64,000 bases of DNA from contig NZ_JACEGD010000019.1 in the NCBI RefSeq assembly GCF_016031635.1, positions 186,001 to 250,000 of the forward strand. Reading direction: 5' to 3'. This document shows positions 19,258 to 27,825 of this stretch, piece by piece; the first letter of the stretch is position 1, and each line of letters begins with the position of its first letter. Position numbers and translations under genes: made by a program. Below the pieces are notes generated by a model. The model made no database searches. It saw only the letters and a program-made list of their open reading frames with translations, and had not been told where the DNA came from. This DNA is from Bradyrhizobium diversitatis. GTDB lineage: Bacteria; Pseudomonadota; Alphaproteobacteria; Rhizobiales; Xanthobacteraceae.

Positions 19258-20232
19258 ATGTTGCGAATCTTGCGTCACGGTTTCTTCGGACTCGCAGTTC
19301 TCTTAGGTCTTTTCAGCACCACCCCTCCCGCCTCCGCCGCCTATCCCGACCGCCCCGTGCACTGGCTGATCGGCTTTTCCGCCGGCGGCCCGGTCGATAT
19401 CGTGGCGCGGATCATGGCGCAGTGGCTGTCGGAGCGGCTCGGCCAGCAGGTCATCGTCGAGAACCGCACCGGCTCCGGCGGCAACATCGCCGCCGCCGCC
19501 GCGATCAATTCGCCGCCGGACGGCTACACGCTGCTGTTCGTCGCGCCCAACAACGCGATCTCGACCTCGCTCTACAAGAAGCTGCCGTTCGACTTCCTGC
19601 GCGACACCGTGCCGGTGGCCAGCATCATGCAGCTCACCAACATGCTGGTCGTCTCGAACGCGTTCCCGCCGAAGACGGTGAAGGAGTTCATCGACTACTG
19701 CCTCGCCAACCCCGGCAAGATCTCCTATGCCTCCTCCGGGAACGGCACCTCGGTGCACATGTCGGCCGAGCTGTTCAAGGTGATGACGAAGTGCGACATG
19801 GTGCACGTGCCCTATCGCGGCTCGGCCATCGCCTTCCCCGACATCATCTCCAACAAGGTGCAGCTGATCTTCGACAATCTGCCCTCGGCCATGGAGCAGG
19901 TGAAGGGCGGCACCGTCCGCGCGCTGGGCGTGACCTCGCCGCAACGCTGGCCGAGCGTGCCCGACGTGCCCGCGATCGCCGAGACCGTGCCGGGATTCGA
20001 ATCGGTCGGCTTCTACGGCATCTCCGCGCCGAAGGGCACCCCGCCCGAAGTGATCGAGATCCTCAACAAGGCCGTCGGCGAAGCGCTGAAGGATCCGAAG
20101 CTGGTGGCAAAGCTCGCCGAGACCGGCGGCATCCCCAAGCCGATGACGCCGGCCGAGTTCGGCAAGCTGGTCGCGAGCGAGACCGAGAAGTGGCGCAAGG
20201 TGGTGGAATTCGCCGGGGTCTCGGTGGACTAG
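19258..20232 (+). CDS. Bug/TctC-family tripartite tricarboxylate transporter binding protein
   Basis: A 324-residue periplasmic binding protein of the Bug (Bordetella uptake gene) family. Signal peptide 1-28 (LRHGFFGLAVLLGLFS). The mature part starts AYPDRPVHWLIGFSAGGPVD, the first binding loop, and has VENRTGSGGNIAAAAAINSP and SYASSGNGTSVHMSAELF, the other two. ATG 19258 has GGGAGGT just upstream; the in-frame ATG at 19246 precedes that ribosome-binding site. Family members bind carboxylates or amides; the ligand is unknown. It is divergent from the TAXI gene, and no TctAB genes are present. Confidence 0.92.
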   Translation: MLRILRHGFFGLAVLLGLFSTTPPASAAYPDRPVHWLIGFSAGGPVDIVARIMAQWLSERLGQQVIVENRTGSGGNIAAAAAINSPPDGYTLLFVAPNNAISTSLYKKLPFDFLRDTVPVASIMQLTNMLVVSNAFPPKTVKEFIDYCLANPGKISYASSGNGTSVHMSAELFKVMTKCDMVHVPYRGSAIAFPDIISNKVQLIFDNLPSAMEQVKGGTVRALGVTSPQRWPSVPDVPAIAETVPGFESVGFYGISAPKGTPPEVIEILNKAVGEALKDPKLVAKLAETGGIPKPMTPAEFGKLVASETEKWRKVVEFAGVSVD

Positions 20233-20258
20233 GCAGCCGCCGTGCTCGGCCGCACCAC

Positions 20259-20288
20259 GTTCGAGGGGGCCGACAGGCCCTCTCGAAC
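20259..20288 (+). terminator. hairpin terminator after the Bug-family gene
   Basis: A 13-bp stem (GTTCGAGGGGGCC / GGCCCTCTCGAAC, one G-T pair) with loop GACA lies 27 bp after the stop at 20232. A short AAAG follows but no T-run. The remaining 270 bp to the tRNA gene show no gene. Confidence 0.6.
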
Positions 20289-20560
20289 AAAGTTGCGAAA
20301 ACAACCCCATGCACAGTAGACGAGGCCAGTTATTTCAATGGGTTACCGCCCACGTCGAAAAATCCTTCGAAAAGCGGTTTGCTTCGTCGGGCAAAACAGG
20401 GTTATACAGGCATCATCGAGAATTTCGGTTATTCGAAAATGACCTATGCTGCCCTAACGGCGTTCCCATCCGCCACAGCCAGCATTGCACCCCCGCCTCA
20501 GGCCCTGTAAACGAACCGCGCACCGTTGCCGGCCGCCCCTGACGCGACCGCCTCGCGGCG

Positions 20561-20636
20561 GGGCCTGTAGCTCAATGGTTAGAGCCGGCCGCTCATAACG
20601 GTCTGGTTGCAGGTTCGAGTCCTGCCGGGCCCACCA
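20561..20636 (+). tRNA. tRNA with anticodon CAU, probably tRNA-Ile2 (lysidine type)
   Basis: A 76-nt cloverleaf with an encoded CCA end. The acceptor stem is GGGCCTG/CGGGCCC (one T-G), D-stem GCTC/GAGC, anticodon stem GGCCG/CGGTC with loop CTCATAA (anticodon CAT), and T-arm GCAGG-TTCGAGT-CCTGC. It is not an initiator tRNA, as the first acceptor pair is G-C. Resemblance to E. coli ileX in the D and anticodon arms favours tRNA-Ile2, whose C34 is changed to lysidine by TilS; elongator tRNA-Met remains possible. Confidence 0.93.
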
Positions 20637-20849
20637 AGAATATCAGTATCTTGCTTTGTCTTCGTTGCCCTCAGCGCGACCACCGCACCAGATACGTCCA
20701 CTTTTCGTTCGTGCGCAAGTTCGCGCACCGCAAATCCGCTCGATGGCGCTAGACCGACTTGGGTGGTGGTGAATGTAATCGTCGCCCACCCATCGGTTGG
20801 AGATGCTCCGATAGAGCCGCCGATTAAGAGCCTGACAAATTGCCGAGGG

Positions 20850-21524
20850 TTATTCAACAGACTGGCCCGCGCGCCAGCCCATCTCCCAGAAGTCTGCCTC
20901 GAGCCGGGTGGCTTCCTTGAAGATCGCAATCAGCTCTGCCTCGCGGGCCGGCGTGGCGTAGAGATCGGCGAGATGCTCCAGGTGCGCCCGTGCTTTCGTC
21001 GCGACCTCCTGGTATGGCACGTCGGCGTACTCGGCGATCCAAACGCGATAGGGGTTCGTCGCAGCGTTCGCGTCGGGGTGCGAGGCGAGCCGCGTTGCGA
21101 TCTCGGCGTAGCCGATCACGCAGGGGGCAAGTGCCACCTTGAGTGCCAGCAGATCACCGCGCATTCCCGCGTCGAGCACGTAGCGTGTGTAGGCCAGCAT
21201 CTCGACTGCGGGAGAGGTTTGTTCAAGGTCGCTCGCGGAAAGACCCCAACCGGCACAGAGCTTCACATGCAGGTTCATCTCGACGTCAAGAATAGCCGAG
21301 AGGCCGGCCGCCGCTTCACGCATGTCGGCAAGTTTGGGCGACTTGTAGACCAAGAGCGCGTAAGCGCGAGCAAACTCGACAAGGAATAGGTAGTCCTGAG
21401 CGAGGTAGTGACGAAACGCCGCTTCGGGAAGCGAGCCGTCCGCCAGCCCCTTCGTGAAGGGATGCTCTGTATAGGCCCGCCACTCGCCGGACGCTTCTAT
21501 CTTTAGACGCTCGAAGAAACTCAC
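20850..21524 (-). CDS. tenA: TenA-family aminopyrimidine aminohydrolase (thiaminase II)
   Basis: A 224-residue TenA protein that hydrolyses aminopyrimidine breakdown products of thiamine so the pyrimidine can be salvaged. Features: YLAQDYLFLVEFARAYALLV near residues 41-60, the catalytic cysteine in ALAPCVIGYAEIATRL and the C-terminal glutamate in EADFWEMGW. ATG 21524 opens directly with the first helix (MSFFERLKIEASGEW). No other thiamine genes are adjacent and no TPP riboswitch was seen upstream. It lies next to a tRNA in a loosely packed accessory stretch. Confidence 0.93.
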   Translation of the reverse strand: MSFFERLKIEASGEWRAYTEHPFTKGLADGSLPEAAFRHYLAQDYLFLVEFARAYALLVYKSPKLADMREAAAGLSAILDVEMNLHVKLCAGWGLSASDLEQTSPAVEMLAYTRYVLDAGMRGDLLALKVALAPCVIGYAEIATRLASHPDANAATNPYRVWIAEYADVPYQEVATKARAHLEHLADLYATPAREAELIAIFKEATRLEADFWEMGWRAGQSVE

Positions 21525-22062
21525 GATTTTTTTGCCTGGCTTGTTTTCCCATGAACGTCTTTGGCTCGCTGCCGATAGTGCTGCGAACCGGGTGGAGGTT
21601 GATCACGACACATCGCCGCGATCAGCCGGCCCCGAAATCGCTTGCCGTTGCTCGCTAGGATTGTCGAGGCCGACTTGCGTTCTCACGTTATCACCAACAG
21701 AAAGTACCTGCCCTATCCCGATCCCCCAGCGTGGGGTCCGCCCTGACAACGTACTGCGTTGTGGGCTTATGGTGCGCTCGGAGGTTCTCAAATCCGCGAG
21801 CAATATCATAATCTTACGTGCACTCACCGCGATTTCGTGGTCATTGATTTGTAAGCGTTATTTTGGGGCATGCACCCACCCTCGCCGCCCATGTTCAGCG
21901 GTCCGCAAGGGCTACTGCATTGGCTACCCGTTCGACATTGGCAAGCCGGCGACCGAGATGGGCTTCAATCTGGGATGCCGTCCGGGCAACGAGGAGATCG
22001 CCGCAATGTGCGACGGCTCCACACCGCTTAGGGCAGTCAGGACGAACCCGATAGGCTAGGCG
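21525..22062. other. 538-bp interval without a firm gene
   Basis: The plus strand has an open frame ending at 22059, four bases from the stop of the convergent secreted-protein gene. Its last 50 codons (GYCIGYPFDIGKPATEMGFN, then a CRPGNEE segment) look protein-like with several cysteines, but its beginning overlaps the tenA promoter region and no good start or ribosome-binding site stands out. It may be the tail of a decayed gene. Base composition is lower in GC than in neighbouring operons. Confidence 0.3.
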
Positions 22063-22917
22063 TCAAAACCTGAGCGAGGTGAAGTCGGGGCCATTGTACA
22101 CCCACCCACTTCCATCTGGCACGGCTGTACCGTGGACGCGGCACCAGTTGTCCGGGCATGTTCTTGTGCGGAGAAGTACAGTTTGGCCGGCCTGCAGGCG
22201 GCCAAAGGGCGTGCCAACGCCGCCGGGAGCCTTGTATACGTCGACATCTTGAAGCACGGTTGCTGAATAGACCCTGCCAAGCCCCTTGAGCGGCGGCCCC
22301 TTAGGCCCAGATGGAGGTGAAGGCGGAGTCGCACTGGCCAGCTTCTCACAGCTCAACCCAAGCTGGTCGATAAGGTTTCCGGATCGTCCGTAAATTCCAG
22401 TTCCCCACTCATCCTGACCACAGGAGAAGCGCACGTCGCCTATTGCCTCACCGCCGATGTGCTGCGGCACACTATCGTGCGAACCACCTGTAGCCAGGTG
22501 CTGGCATGTCATACGGACATGATTCACTATCTTATGCTCGTCCATAAAGACATGGAGGTGTCTTATCGCGTGATCCTGCTTGCATACCAATTGCTGAGCC
22601 CAGCGTCCGCCGGAGCCGCCGGGCATCGTCGAGTAGTAGCGATCGGCGGGGCCTCCTCCCCACCCTTTTTTTTGCCCGTCGAGACCGATGCAGATGAGCT
22701 GGATAGCATCGAGCGCACTGCCGCTGTTCGTCTTGAGACCGATGGCGACGTCATTAGGACGACATGCCGCTCGGAAGGGCGCTCCACCGCCGCCCCCGAG
22801 TGCGCCGATATCGCGAGCATGACTTTCCTCTACCATTCCGAAGAACGTAAGACACATCGCGACCGATAGACGTGCGGTGATGCGATCCCACCCTCTAGGT
22901 ATTGCGTTGCGAACCAT
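22063..22917 (-). CDS. secreted protein with C-terminal SH3-like domain, unknown function
   Basis: 284 residues. A signal sequence ends near SHA at 33-35. A glycine run (GALGGGGGAPF) is followed by a cysteine-containing region with two similar halves (ACRPNDVAIGLKTNSGSALD and CGQDEWGTGIYGRSGNLIDQ), which may form a jacalin-like or beta-prism fold. After a proline-rich linker (PPSPPSGPKGPP), residues about 225-284 resemble a bacterial SH3 domain (DVYKAPGGVGTPFGRLQAGQ, then CRVHG and GWVYNG). Likely an envelope or extracellular protein binding glycan or cell wall. No neighbour supports a specific role. Confidence 0.65.
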   Translation of the reverse strand: MVRNAIPRGWDRITARLSVAMCLTFFGMVEESHARDIGALGGGGGAPFRAACRPNDVAIGLKTNSGSALDAIQLICIGLDGQKKGWGGGPADRYYSTMPGGSGGRWAQQLVCKQDHAIRHLHVFMDEHKIVNHVRMTCQHLATGGSHDSVPQHIGGEAIGDVRFSCGQDEWGTGIYGRSGNLIDQLGLSCEKLASATPPSPPSGPKGPPLKGLGRVYSATVLQDVDVYKAPGGVGTPFGRLQAGQTVLLRTRTCPDNWCRVHGTAVPDGSGWVYNGPDFTSLRF

Positions 22918-23371
22918 GCCTGCCCCCTTAGACTACCTACATCGCTGAGTGTGCCTTCTCCCGGCGTTGCTTAGATCGTAATGCACAACTTATGGATGTC
23001 GAGACGCACTCTCTTTCTGCCAGCCGCGATGAATAGCCGCAGCAGTGGCACGGTTAACGATCGACCGTAGCAGGAGCCACCCGCGGAGGCGTTCAAGGTC
23101 GTCACTCCGGGCTCATCGAAAGCCTTGAAGTGCAATCTCCACCTATGCCGCGCTTATGAATCGCGACGGCAATTCGTCTCGTTTTCCGCGCGGCGATGGA
23201 CGATCCCGTCGGCGCACCACCGACGGCAACCCACCAAACAGCATCAGAAAGGATAGTTCGATGCGAGCTAACAGCAAACTTTACGATCTCAAAACCCGCG
23301 GAATTACGGTGACAGTGCACTAAATTGCCGCTTCGCACCGACTGAGTGTACTGTCACCGCCGAGCCCAAAT
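22918..23371. other. 454-bp non-coding interval
   Basis: No supported gene is seen. A 78-codon minus-strand frame (23102-23338) lacks a ribosome-binding site and family resemblance. The right end holds the inverted repeat described at 23307-23359. Confidence 0.5.
23307..23359. repeat. REP-like inverted repeat CGGTGACAGTGCAC
   Basis: Arms CGGTGACAGTGCAC (23307-23320) and GTGTACTGTCACCG (23346-23359) pair at 13 of 14 positions around a 25-bp loop, preceded by GAATTA. The GAATTACGGTGACAGT core resembles the REP sequences mobilised by REP-associated tyrosine transposases, recalled from other genomes. No transposase lies nearby, so this would be a solitary copy. It ends 12 bp from the DUF3833 stop and could act as its terminator. 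Confidence 0.6.
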
Positions 23372-23848
23372 CTATAGCTTCCGATAAGTCACATGCGCCG
23401 TCGCGAAAGGGATGCCTGCACGCCCGGCGCTTCCGCGAACGATGCACGCGCGATCATCGATCCCATAGAACCAGTCATCGAAGTTCAGCTTGAACGACTT
23501 GCCATCGCTCTGGGGCGTGTCGCGCGTGTACTTCCAATGGAATGCACAACCGGCCTGCTCGCCGGTGGCTTCGCCTTCCAGGCGATTTTCATGGCCGGTG
23601 TACTGACCGTCGCCCAGCTTGTGGATCGTCCAGCGCAGCGTGTCGCTGTGGCCGTCATCGAAGGTGTAGGTTTCGGTCAGGACGACAGTATCGGTGTCCG
23701 CGTCGAGCTCGCCATGAGCCGTGATCGTCGCCCGCTTCAAAAGCCCGCCGACGAGGCTTTCGACCACCGCCCATCCTTCCAAGCGGCCAACGAAGAACTG
23801 CTCAGGGAGAAACACCGGCGTGGTGCCAGCGAACGCATCAATGGCCAT
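23372..23848 (-). CDS. DUF3833-like protein
   Basis: A 158-residue protein resembling the DUF3833 family: FVGRLEGWAVVESLVGGLLK near the start, then HGELDADTDTVVLTETYTFD and a terminal half with WKYTRDTPQSDGKSFKLNFD, DWFYGID and AHVTYRKL. Other family members are often lipoproteins, but here no signal or lipobox is present with ATG 23848. Function unknown; a small lipocalin-like fold is likely. It is separated from neighbours on both sides by non-coding DNA. Confidence 0.75.
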   Translation of the reverse strand: MAIDAFAGTTPVFLPEQFFVGRLEGWAVVESLVGGLLKRATITAHGELDADTDTVVLTETYTFDDGHSDTLRWTIHKLGDGQYTGHENRLEGEATGEQAGCAFHWKYTRDTPQSDGKSFKLNFDDWFYGIDDRACIVRGSAGRAGIPFATAHVTYRKL

Positions 23849-24096
23849 GGCTTTTCCTCCGAAACCGATGCCGACATAAGTCGCCTCTCAGCACCAGGTT
23901 CCTCAGGAGGAAACCTGCTTGGCTCTGCTGAGTACTTGCAACGCATGCAGAGTCAGCCGCAACACCTCGCATTCTCCACAGGCCCTCCGGAACACGTGGA
24001 CAAACCTAGCCCTGCCGTTTGGGAATCCCTGACCCGTGTTAACCGCCGGGAACGAGCGAGCGGGCGCATGGATTCGCCCCGCAGGAGAAATCTCGC

Positions 24097-24366
24097 ATGC
24101 TGATGACGAGGGAAAGACGGCCGGCGATCCGCACCCTGCGCGGATGGGCCATCCACGTGCTGCACGAGGCTGGCGCCATCAACGAATGTGAAGAGCACGG
24201 CTGGACCAGGGATCGAGCCGACCCGCACGCTCGGAAACGCGCGGTCGCGCTTGCGCGGCAGGATCCGCCGGACGGCGTCTCTGCCGATCAGGCCGTCGCG
24301 GAGATCAACGATGTCCTCGATTCGATCGGCGATACCTGTCCGGAGTGCCCCGACGAGGGCCTTTGA
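24097..24366 (+). CDS. small conserved-looking protein, unknown function
   Basis: An 89-residue acidic protein (RTLRGWAIHVLHEAGAINEC, then EEHGW) with cysteines at the end (CPECPDEGL) that could bind metal. It starts at ATG 24097 behind AGGAGA about 10 nt upstream; ATG 24103 is also possible. Its last 62 bp overlap the 3' end of the convergent gene at 24305-24688. Function not recognised. Confidence 0.65.
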   Translation: MLMTRERRPAIRTLRGWAIHVLHEAGAINECEEHGWTRDRADPHARKRAVALARQDPPDGVSADQAVAEINDVLDSIGDTCPECPDEGL

Positions 24367-24688
24367 GGCCTGCGGCAAGGACCTTCGCGTACCAGGCGGC
24401 ATAGGGCGTGTTCTTTGCCATGTGGCGATTGAAGTCCGGCGCGCCGTCTGTCCACCAGACCGGGCCGCGCTCCCCCAGCGCGCGCTTGACCTCGTCTACC
24501 GCACGATGCGCGGCCACTGCCGCGTCCGGGTCTTCGTCCGCCTTGGCGTCGCGCACGGCGCGCCTGGCCGCCATCAGTCGCTTCACCAGGCTTCCGCGCT
24601 CATCCTCCGCGAGATCGGGGTTGGCCATTCGCCACAGGCGACCGCGGACGACGAAGTAGCGTCCATCCGGTGTCACCGGATGCTTCAC
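24305..24688 (-). CDS. Ku-linked small protein, unknown function
   Basis: A 127-residue basic protein opening with VTPDGRYFVVRGRLWRMANP, then a helical Arg/Ala-rich centre (LVKRLMAARRAVRDAKADE) and WWTDGAPDFNRHMAKNTPYA. Its ATG overlaps the Ku stop (ATGA at 24688-24685), so translation is coupled to Ku. Similar small proteins accompany ku/ligD in rhizobia as far as I recall. A role in end-joining is plausible from linkage only. Confidence 0.7.
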   Translation of the reverse strand: MKHPVTPDGRYFVVRGRLWRMANPDLAEDERGSLVKRLMAARRAVRDAKADEDPDAAVAAHRAVDEVKRALGERGPVWWTDGAPDFNRHMAKNTPYAAWYAKVLAAGLKGPRRGTPDRYRRSNRGHR

Positions 24689-25626
24689 GCCGATTTTCGC
24701 CGTGCCCCTGCGGCCGGCTTCTTCGCGGACGTCTCCTTGGCGGCCGCCTTCTTGCCTGCGATCGGCATCAGCATCTCCTTCTGGCCGGCCGCCGCCTTCC
24801 TCGGCTTCTTCGCCGGCTTGCCTGCCTTCGCAGCCGCGGCCTCCTTCCCGGCTTCCTTGCCGACGCTGCGCCGCAGCGCCTCCATGAGGTCGACGACGTT
24901 CTCGCCCTTCGGCCGCTCCTTCGGCCGGATGACCTTGCCGGCGCGCTTTTCGTTGATCAGCTCGATCAGCGCAGTCTCGTACTGATCCTCGAACTTTTCG
25001 GGCTCGAATCGCCCGGCCTTCTGGTTGACGATGTGCATGGCGAGATCGAGCATGTCCTTGGTGACCTTCACGTCCTGGATGTCGTCGAAATAGTCCTGCT
25101 CGCTGCGCACCTCGTACGGGTAGCGCAGGAGGGTGCCGACGAGGCCCTTGTCCATCGGCTCCAGCGCGATGATGTGCTCGCGGTTGGTCAGCACGACGCG
25201 CCCGATCGCGACCTTGTCCATCTCGCGGATGGTCTCGCGGATCACCGCGAAGGCGTCGTGGCCGACCTTCCCGTCAGGCCGGATGTAATAGGGGCGGATC
25301 AGATAGCGTGCGTCGATGTCCGACCTGGCGACGAACTCGTCGATCTCGATGGTGCGCGTGGACTCCAGCGCTATCTCCTCGAGCTCTTCTTTCGATACCT
25401 CGATGTACTGGCCCTTCTCGAACTCGTAGCCCTTGACGATGTCCTCGTTCGGCACCTCGTCGCCGGTGTCCGCATCGACTTTCACGTATTTGATGCGGTG
25501 GCCGGTCTGCCGGTTGAGCTGGTTGAACGAGATCTTCTCGCTCTCGGACGTGGCCGGATAGAGCGCCACAGGACAGGTGACGAGGGACAGTCTCAGGAAG
25601 CCTTTCCAATTGGCGCGCGGGGCCAT
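24685..25626 (-). CDS. ku: Ku protein, non-homologous end joining
   Basis: Homodimeric DNA-end-binding protein that recruits LigD in bacterial end joining. 313 residues: the Ku core spans 1-260, starting with WKGFLRLSLVTCPVALYPAT and including YIRPYYIRPDGKVGHDAFAV-type segments. A Lys/Ala-rich tail from about 265 (AAAAKAGKPAKKPRKAAAGQ) is typical of extended bacterial Ku and contacts DNA. ATG 25626 (MAPRANWKG) is the standard start. No ligD in this window. Confidence 0.95.
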   Translation of the reverse strand: MAPRANWKGFLRLSLVTCPVALYPATSESEKISFNQLNRQTGHRIKYVKVDADTGDEVPNEDIVKGYEFEKGQYIEVSKEELEEIALESTRTIEIDEFVARSDIDARYLIRPYYIRPDGKVGHDAFAVIRETIREMDKVAIGRVVLTNREHIIALEPMDKGLVGTLLRYPYEVRSEQDYFDDIQDVKVTKDMLDLAMHIVNQKAGRFEPEKFEDQYETALIELINEKRAGKVIRPKERPKGENVVDLMEALRRSVGKEAGKEAAAAKAGKPAKKPRKAAAGQKEMLMPIAGKKAAAKETSAKKPAAGARRKSA

Positions 25627-25746
25627 GTACGCAGAACTCCGGTTCGAGGCGGCTCGGATTCAAGACGAACGGCCGGCCTGGGTTCCGACATCAGGAGCAA
25701 CATTCATGACGAGCACGCCTTGCGGCGTCTTGCTCCATTTTTGGGG

Positions 25747-26685
25747 TCAGGCCCGCGCTCCCCCCGATTTGACGCCATCAATCACGAGCCGGCGCAGCCA
25801 GATCGCGCCAGGATCGTCGTGGCTTCGCTCGTGCCAGAGCAGGCGATAGCCGTAGGGCGTCACCTGCGCCGGCGGTTTCAGCATCGCGAGGCCGAGCCGC
25901 GGCGCGAGCTGCCGGGCCGCCCGCGAGGGCATGGTCACCAGGTAGTCCGACGCGGCCGTGATCACCGCGGCCGTTGCGAAATAGGGAACACGCAGCGCGA
26001 CGTGCCGCTTGTAGCCGCGCTCGGCCAATGCGGTATCGATCGGCCCGCCCTGCCCGCCGAAAATGCTGACCACGATGTGCGGCCAGGACGTGAACAGCTT
26101 GATCGGCAGCACGTCCTTCGCCCCGCGCATCTCCTTGAGCAAAGGGTGGTCTTGCCGGACCAGCGTCACGAAGCTTTCGCGAAACAGCTCGCGCGCCCGA
26201 AACGACCCGGCCACCGGATTATCGGCATACAGCACGAAATCGACCTGACCGTCGGCGAGCATCCGAAACACATCACGCGAGAAGCTGACGATTTCGATCG
26301 CCGCATTGGGCGCCTCGCGCGCAAAGCGGGCGGCGACATTGGGCAGGATGGCGAGCGCGCCATAATCGGTCGTCGCGATGCGAAAGACGCGGTCGGTGGC
26401 GGACGGATCGAACTTCGGCTTGTGGAGAAATGTCTCGACGCCGCCGAGCAGGGTCGCCAGCGGCTCGCGCATCGCCTCGGCACGGAGCGTCGGCATCATG
26501 CCGCTTGCCGCCTTCACCATCAGCCGGTCCCCGAACAGGCGCCGCAGCTTGGCCAGCGCACGGCTGATCGCCGGTTGGCTGCTGCCGAGACGCTCGGCGG
26601 CGCGCGTGACACTGCCGGTCTCGAGCAGCGCATGCAACACCACGAGCAGATTGAGATCGACCTTCGCCAAATCCATTGAACGCAT
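25747..26685 (-). CDS. LysR-family transcriptional regulator
   Basis: A 312-residue regulator with an N-terminal winged HTH (LNLLVVLHALLETGSVTRAA, then RLGSSQPAISRALAKLR) and a NodD/LeuO-like effector domain (TDRVFRIATTDYGALAILPN). ATG 26685 (MRSMDLAK) or 26676 could be used. The open frame continues far upstream but only because of the high GC content. It is divergent from the MBL-fold hydrolase gene with about 85 bp between starts, the usual layout for a LysR regulator and its target. Confidence 0.93.
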   Translation of the reverse strand: MRSMDLAKVDLNLLVVLHALLETGSVTRAAERLGSSQPAISRALAKLRRLFGDRLMVKAASGMMPTLRAEAMREPLATLLGGVETFLHKPKFDPSATDRVFRIATTDYGALAILPNVAARFAREAPNAAIEIVSFSRDVFRMLADGQVDFVLYADNPVAGSFRARELFRESFVTLVRQDHPLLKEMRGAKDVLPIKLFTSWPHIVVSIFGGQGGPIDTALAERGYKRHVALRVPYFATAAVITAASDYLVTMPSRAARQLAPRLGLAMLKPPAQVTPYGYRLLWHERSHDDPGAIWLRRLVIDGVKSGGARA

Positions 26686-26769
26686 AATGCAATTTCTATC
26701 ATGATATTTGTGGATGACGCCAGGTGGGCGTACACAGCCTGCCATCGCCGCCAGGCCGGAGGAGTCGTC

Positions 26770-27756
26770 ATGCCATTCCATCTGAACATCAGTCGCCGCC
26801 TCCTGCTCGCCGGCAGCACGGCCGGAGCGATGACGCCGCTGCTGGGCATGCCGGCCGCGATCGCGCAAACGCCGGCGCCTAAGACCAATTCCGACCACTA
26901 CAGCTTCCGGGTCGGCGAGATCAAGGCAACCGTCGTCAGCGACGGCACGCTGAGCGGCAATCCGCGCATCTACGCCTCTACCGCGCAGGCGGAGGAACTC
27001 GGCAGGACGTTGAGCGATGCGTTCCTGCCGACCGACACTTTCAGGCTCAACCTCAACACGCTTCTGCTGGAAACCGGCGGCAGGAAAATCCTGATCGAGG
27101 CCGGTGCAGCGCAAACCCTCGGCCCCGACGGCGGACATCTGTTCCGCAATCTTGCGGGGATCGGCGTAGAGCCCGAACACATCGACGCCATCGTGATCAC
27201 GCATACCCATCCCGATCACGTCGGCAATCTCAGCCGCCCCGATGGATCGAGTGCCTTTCCGAAGGCGGCCGTTTATATTCCCGAGGACGATTTCGCCTTC
27301 TTCATCCGGGGCGAGCCGGATCTGTCGCGGCTGCCGATGCCGGAAGACTTCCGGCGCACCTTCATCGCCAACATCAAGCGCAGCGTGGCGCCGGTGGCCA
27401 AGTCTGCCGTGCTGTACCGGCCGGGCAGCGAAGTGTTGCCGGGCCTCACGACGATCGCCGCCGGCGGCCACACGCCGGGCATGTCGGCGATCCTGGTGCA
27501 TTCCGGTGCGCAGCAATTGCTGATCACGTCCGATGCCGCGTATAGCCCCCTGCTCAACATCGACAATGCCTGGCGGCCCGGCCCCGATCTCGATCCTGAT
27601 ACCGCCTTGCAATCGCGCAGGCGCCTGTTCGACCGCGCCGCGGCGGACCGCATCCCGGTGCTCGGGTTCCATTTTCCGTTTCCGGGCATCGGCAACATCA
27701 GGAAAACGGACGGCGGCTATCGCTGGGTGACGGCGAACTGGCGGTTCGAAGGCTGA
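26770..27756 (+). CDS. Tat-exported metallo-beta-lactamase-fold hydrolase
   Basis: 328 residues. A twin-arginine-type leader (ISRRLLLAGSTAGAMTPLLG) is followed by a metallo-beta-lactamase fold. Metal ligands are HTHPDHVG (about residue 144), a histidine in AAGGHTPGMS, an aspartate in ITSDAAYSPL and a late histidine in GFHFPFPG. ATG 26770 has GGAGG 8-9 nt upstream. Quorum-quenching lactonases and many other hydrolases share this fold, so the substrate is open. The divergent LysR regulator probably controls it. Confidence 0.87.
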   Translation: MPFHLNISRRLLLAGSTAGAMTPLLGMPAAIAQTPAPKTNSDHYSFRVGEIKATVVSDGTLSGNPRIYASTAQAEELGRTLSDAFLPTDTFRLNLNTLLLETGGRKILIEAGAAQTLGPDGGHLFRNLAGIGVEPEHIDAIVITHTHPDHVGNLSRPDGSSAFPKAAVYIPEDDFAFFIRGEPDLSRLPMPEDFRRTFIANIKRSVAPVAKSAVLYRPGSEVLPGLTTIAAGGHTPGMSAILVHSGAQQLLITSDAAYSPLLNIDNAWRPGPDLDPDTALQSRRRLFDRAAADRIPVLGFHFPFPGIGNIRKTDGGYRWVTANWRFEG

Positions 27757-27825
27757 GCAAGCGCAAAGATGCCAAGGCCGTCATCCGGGGTGACACGCGC
27801 ATCACGCGCCGTGCTCCTTTGCACC

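Noticed and set aside
21266-21524. Thiamine (TPP) riboswitch near tenA
   Set aside because: No CUGAGA-type core or paired helices were recognised upstream of the tenA start.
23102-23338. 78-codon minus-strand frame
   Set aside because: No ribosome-binding site, no domain, and it overlaps the REP-like repeat arm.
20561-23371. Integrated element using the tRNA as attachment site
   Set aside because: No integrase and no repeated tRNA 3' end were found within the stretch.
24670-26679. 669-codon plus-strand open frame
   Set aside because: It lies antisense to ku and the LysR gene, with arginine/leucine-rich translation and no family resemblance; a GC-bias shadow.
26686-27672. N-terminal extension of the LysR gene to 641 codons
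   Set aside because: The extension is antisense to the MBL-fold hydrolase and has no domain; LysR proteins are about 300 residues and the HTH starts at 26685.
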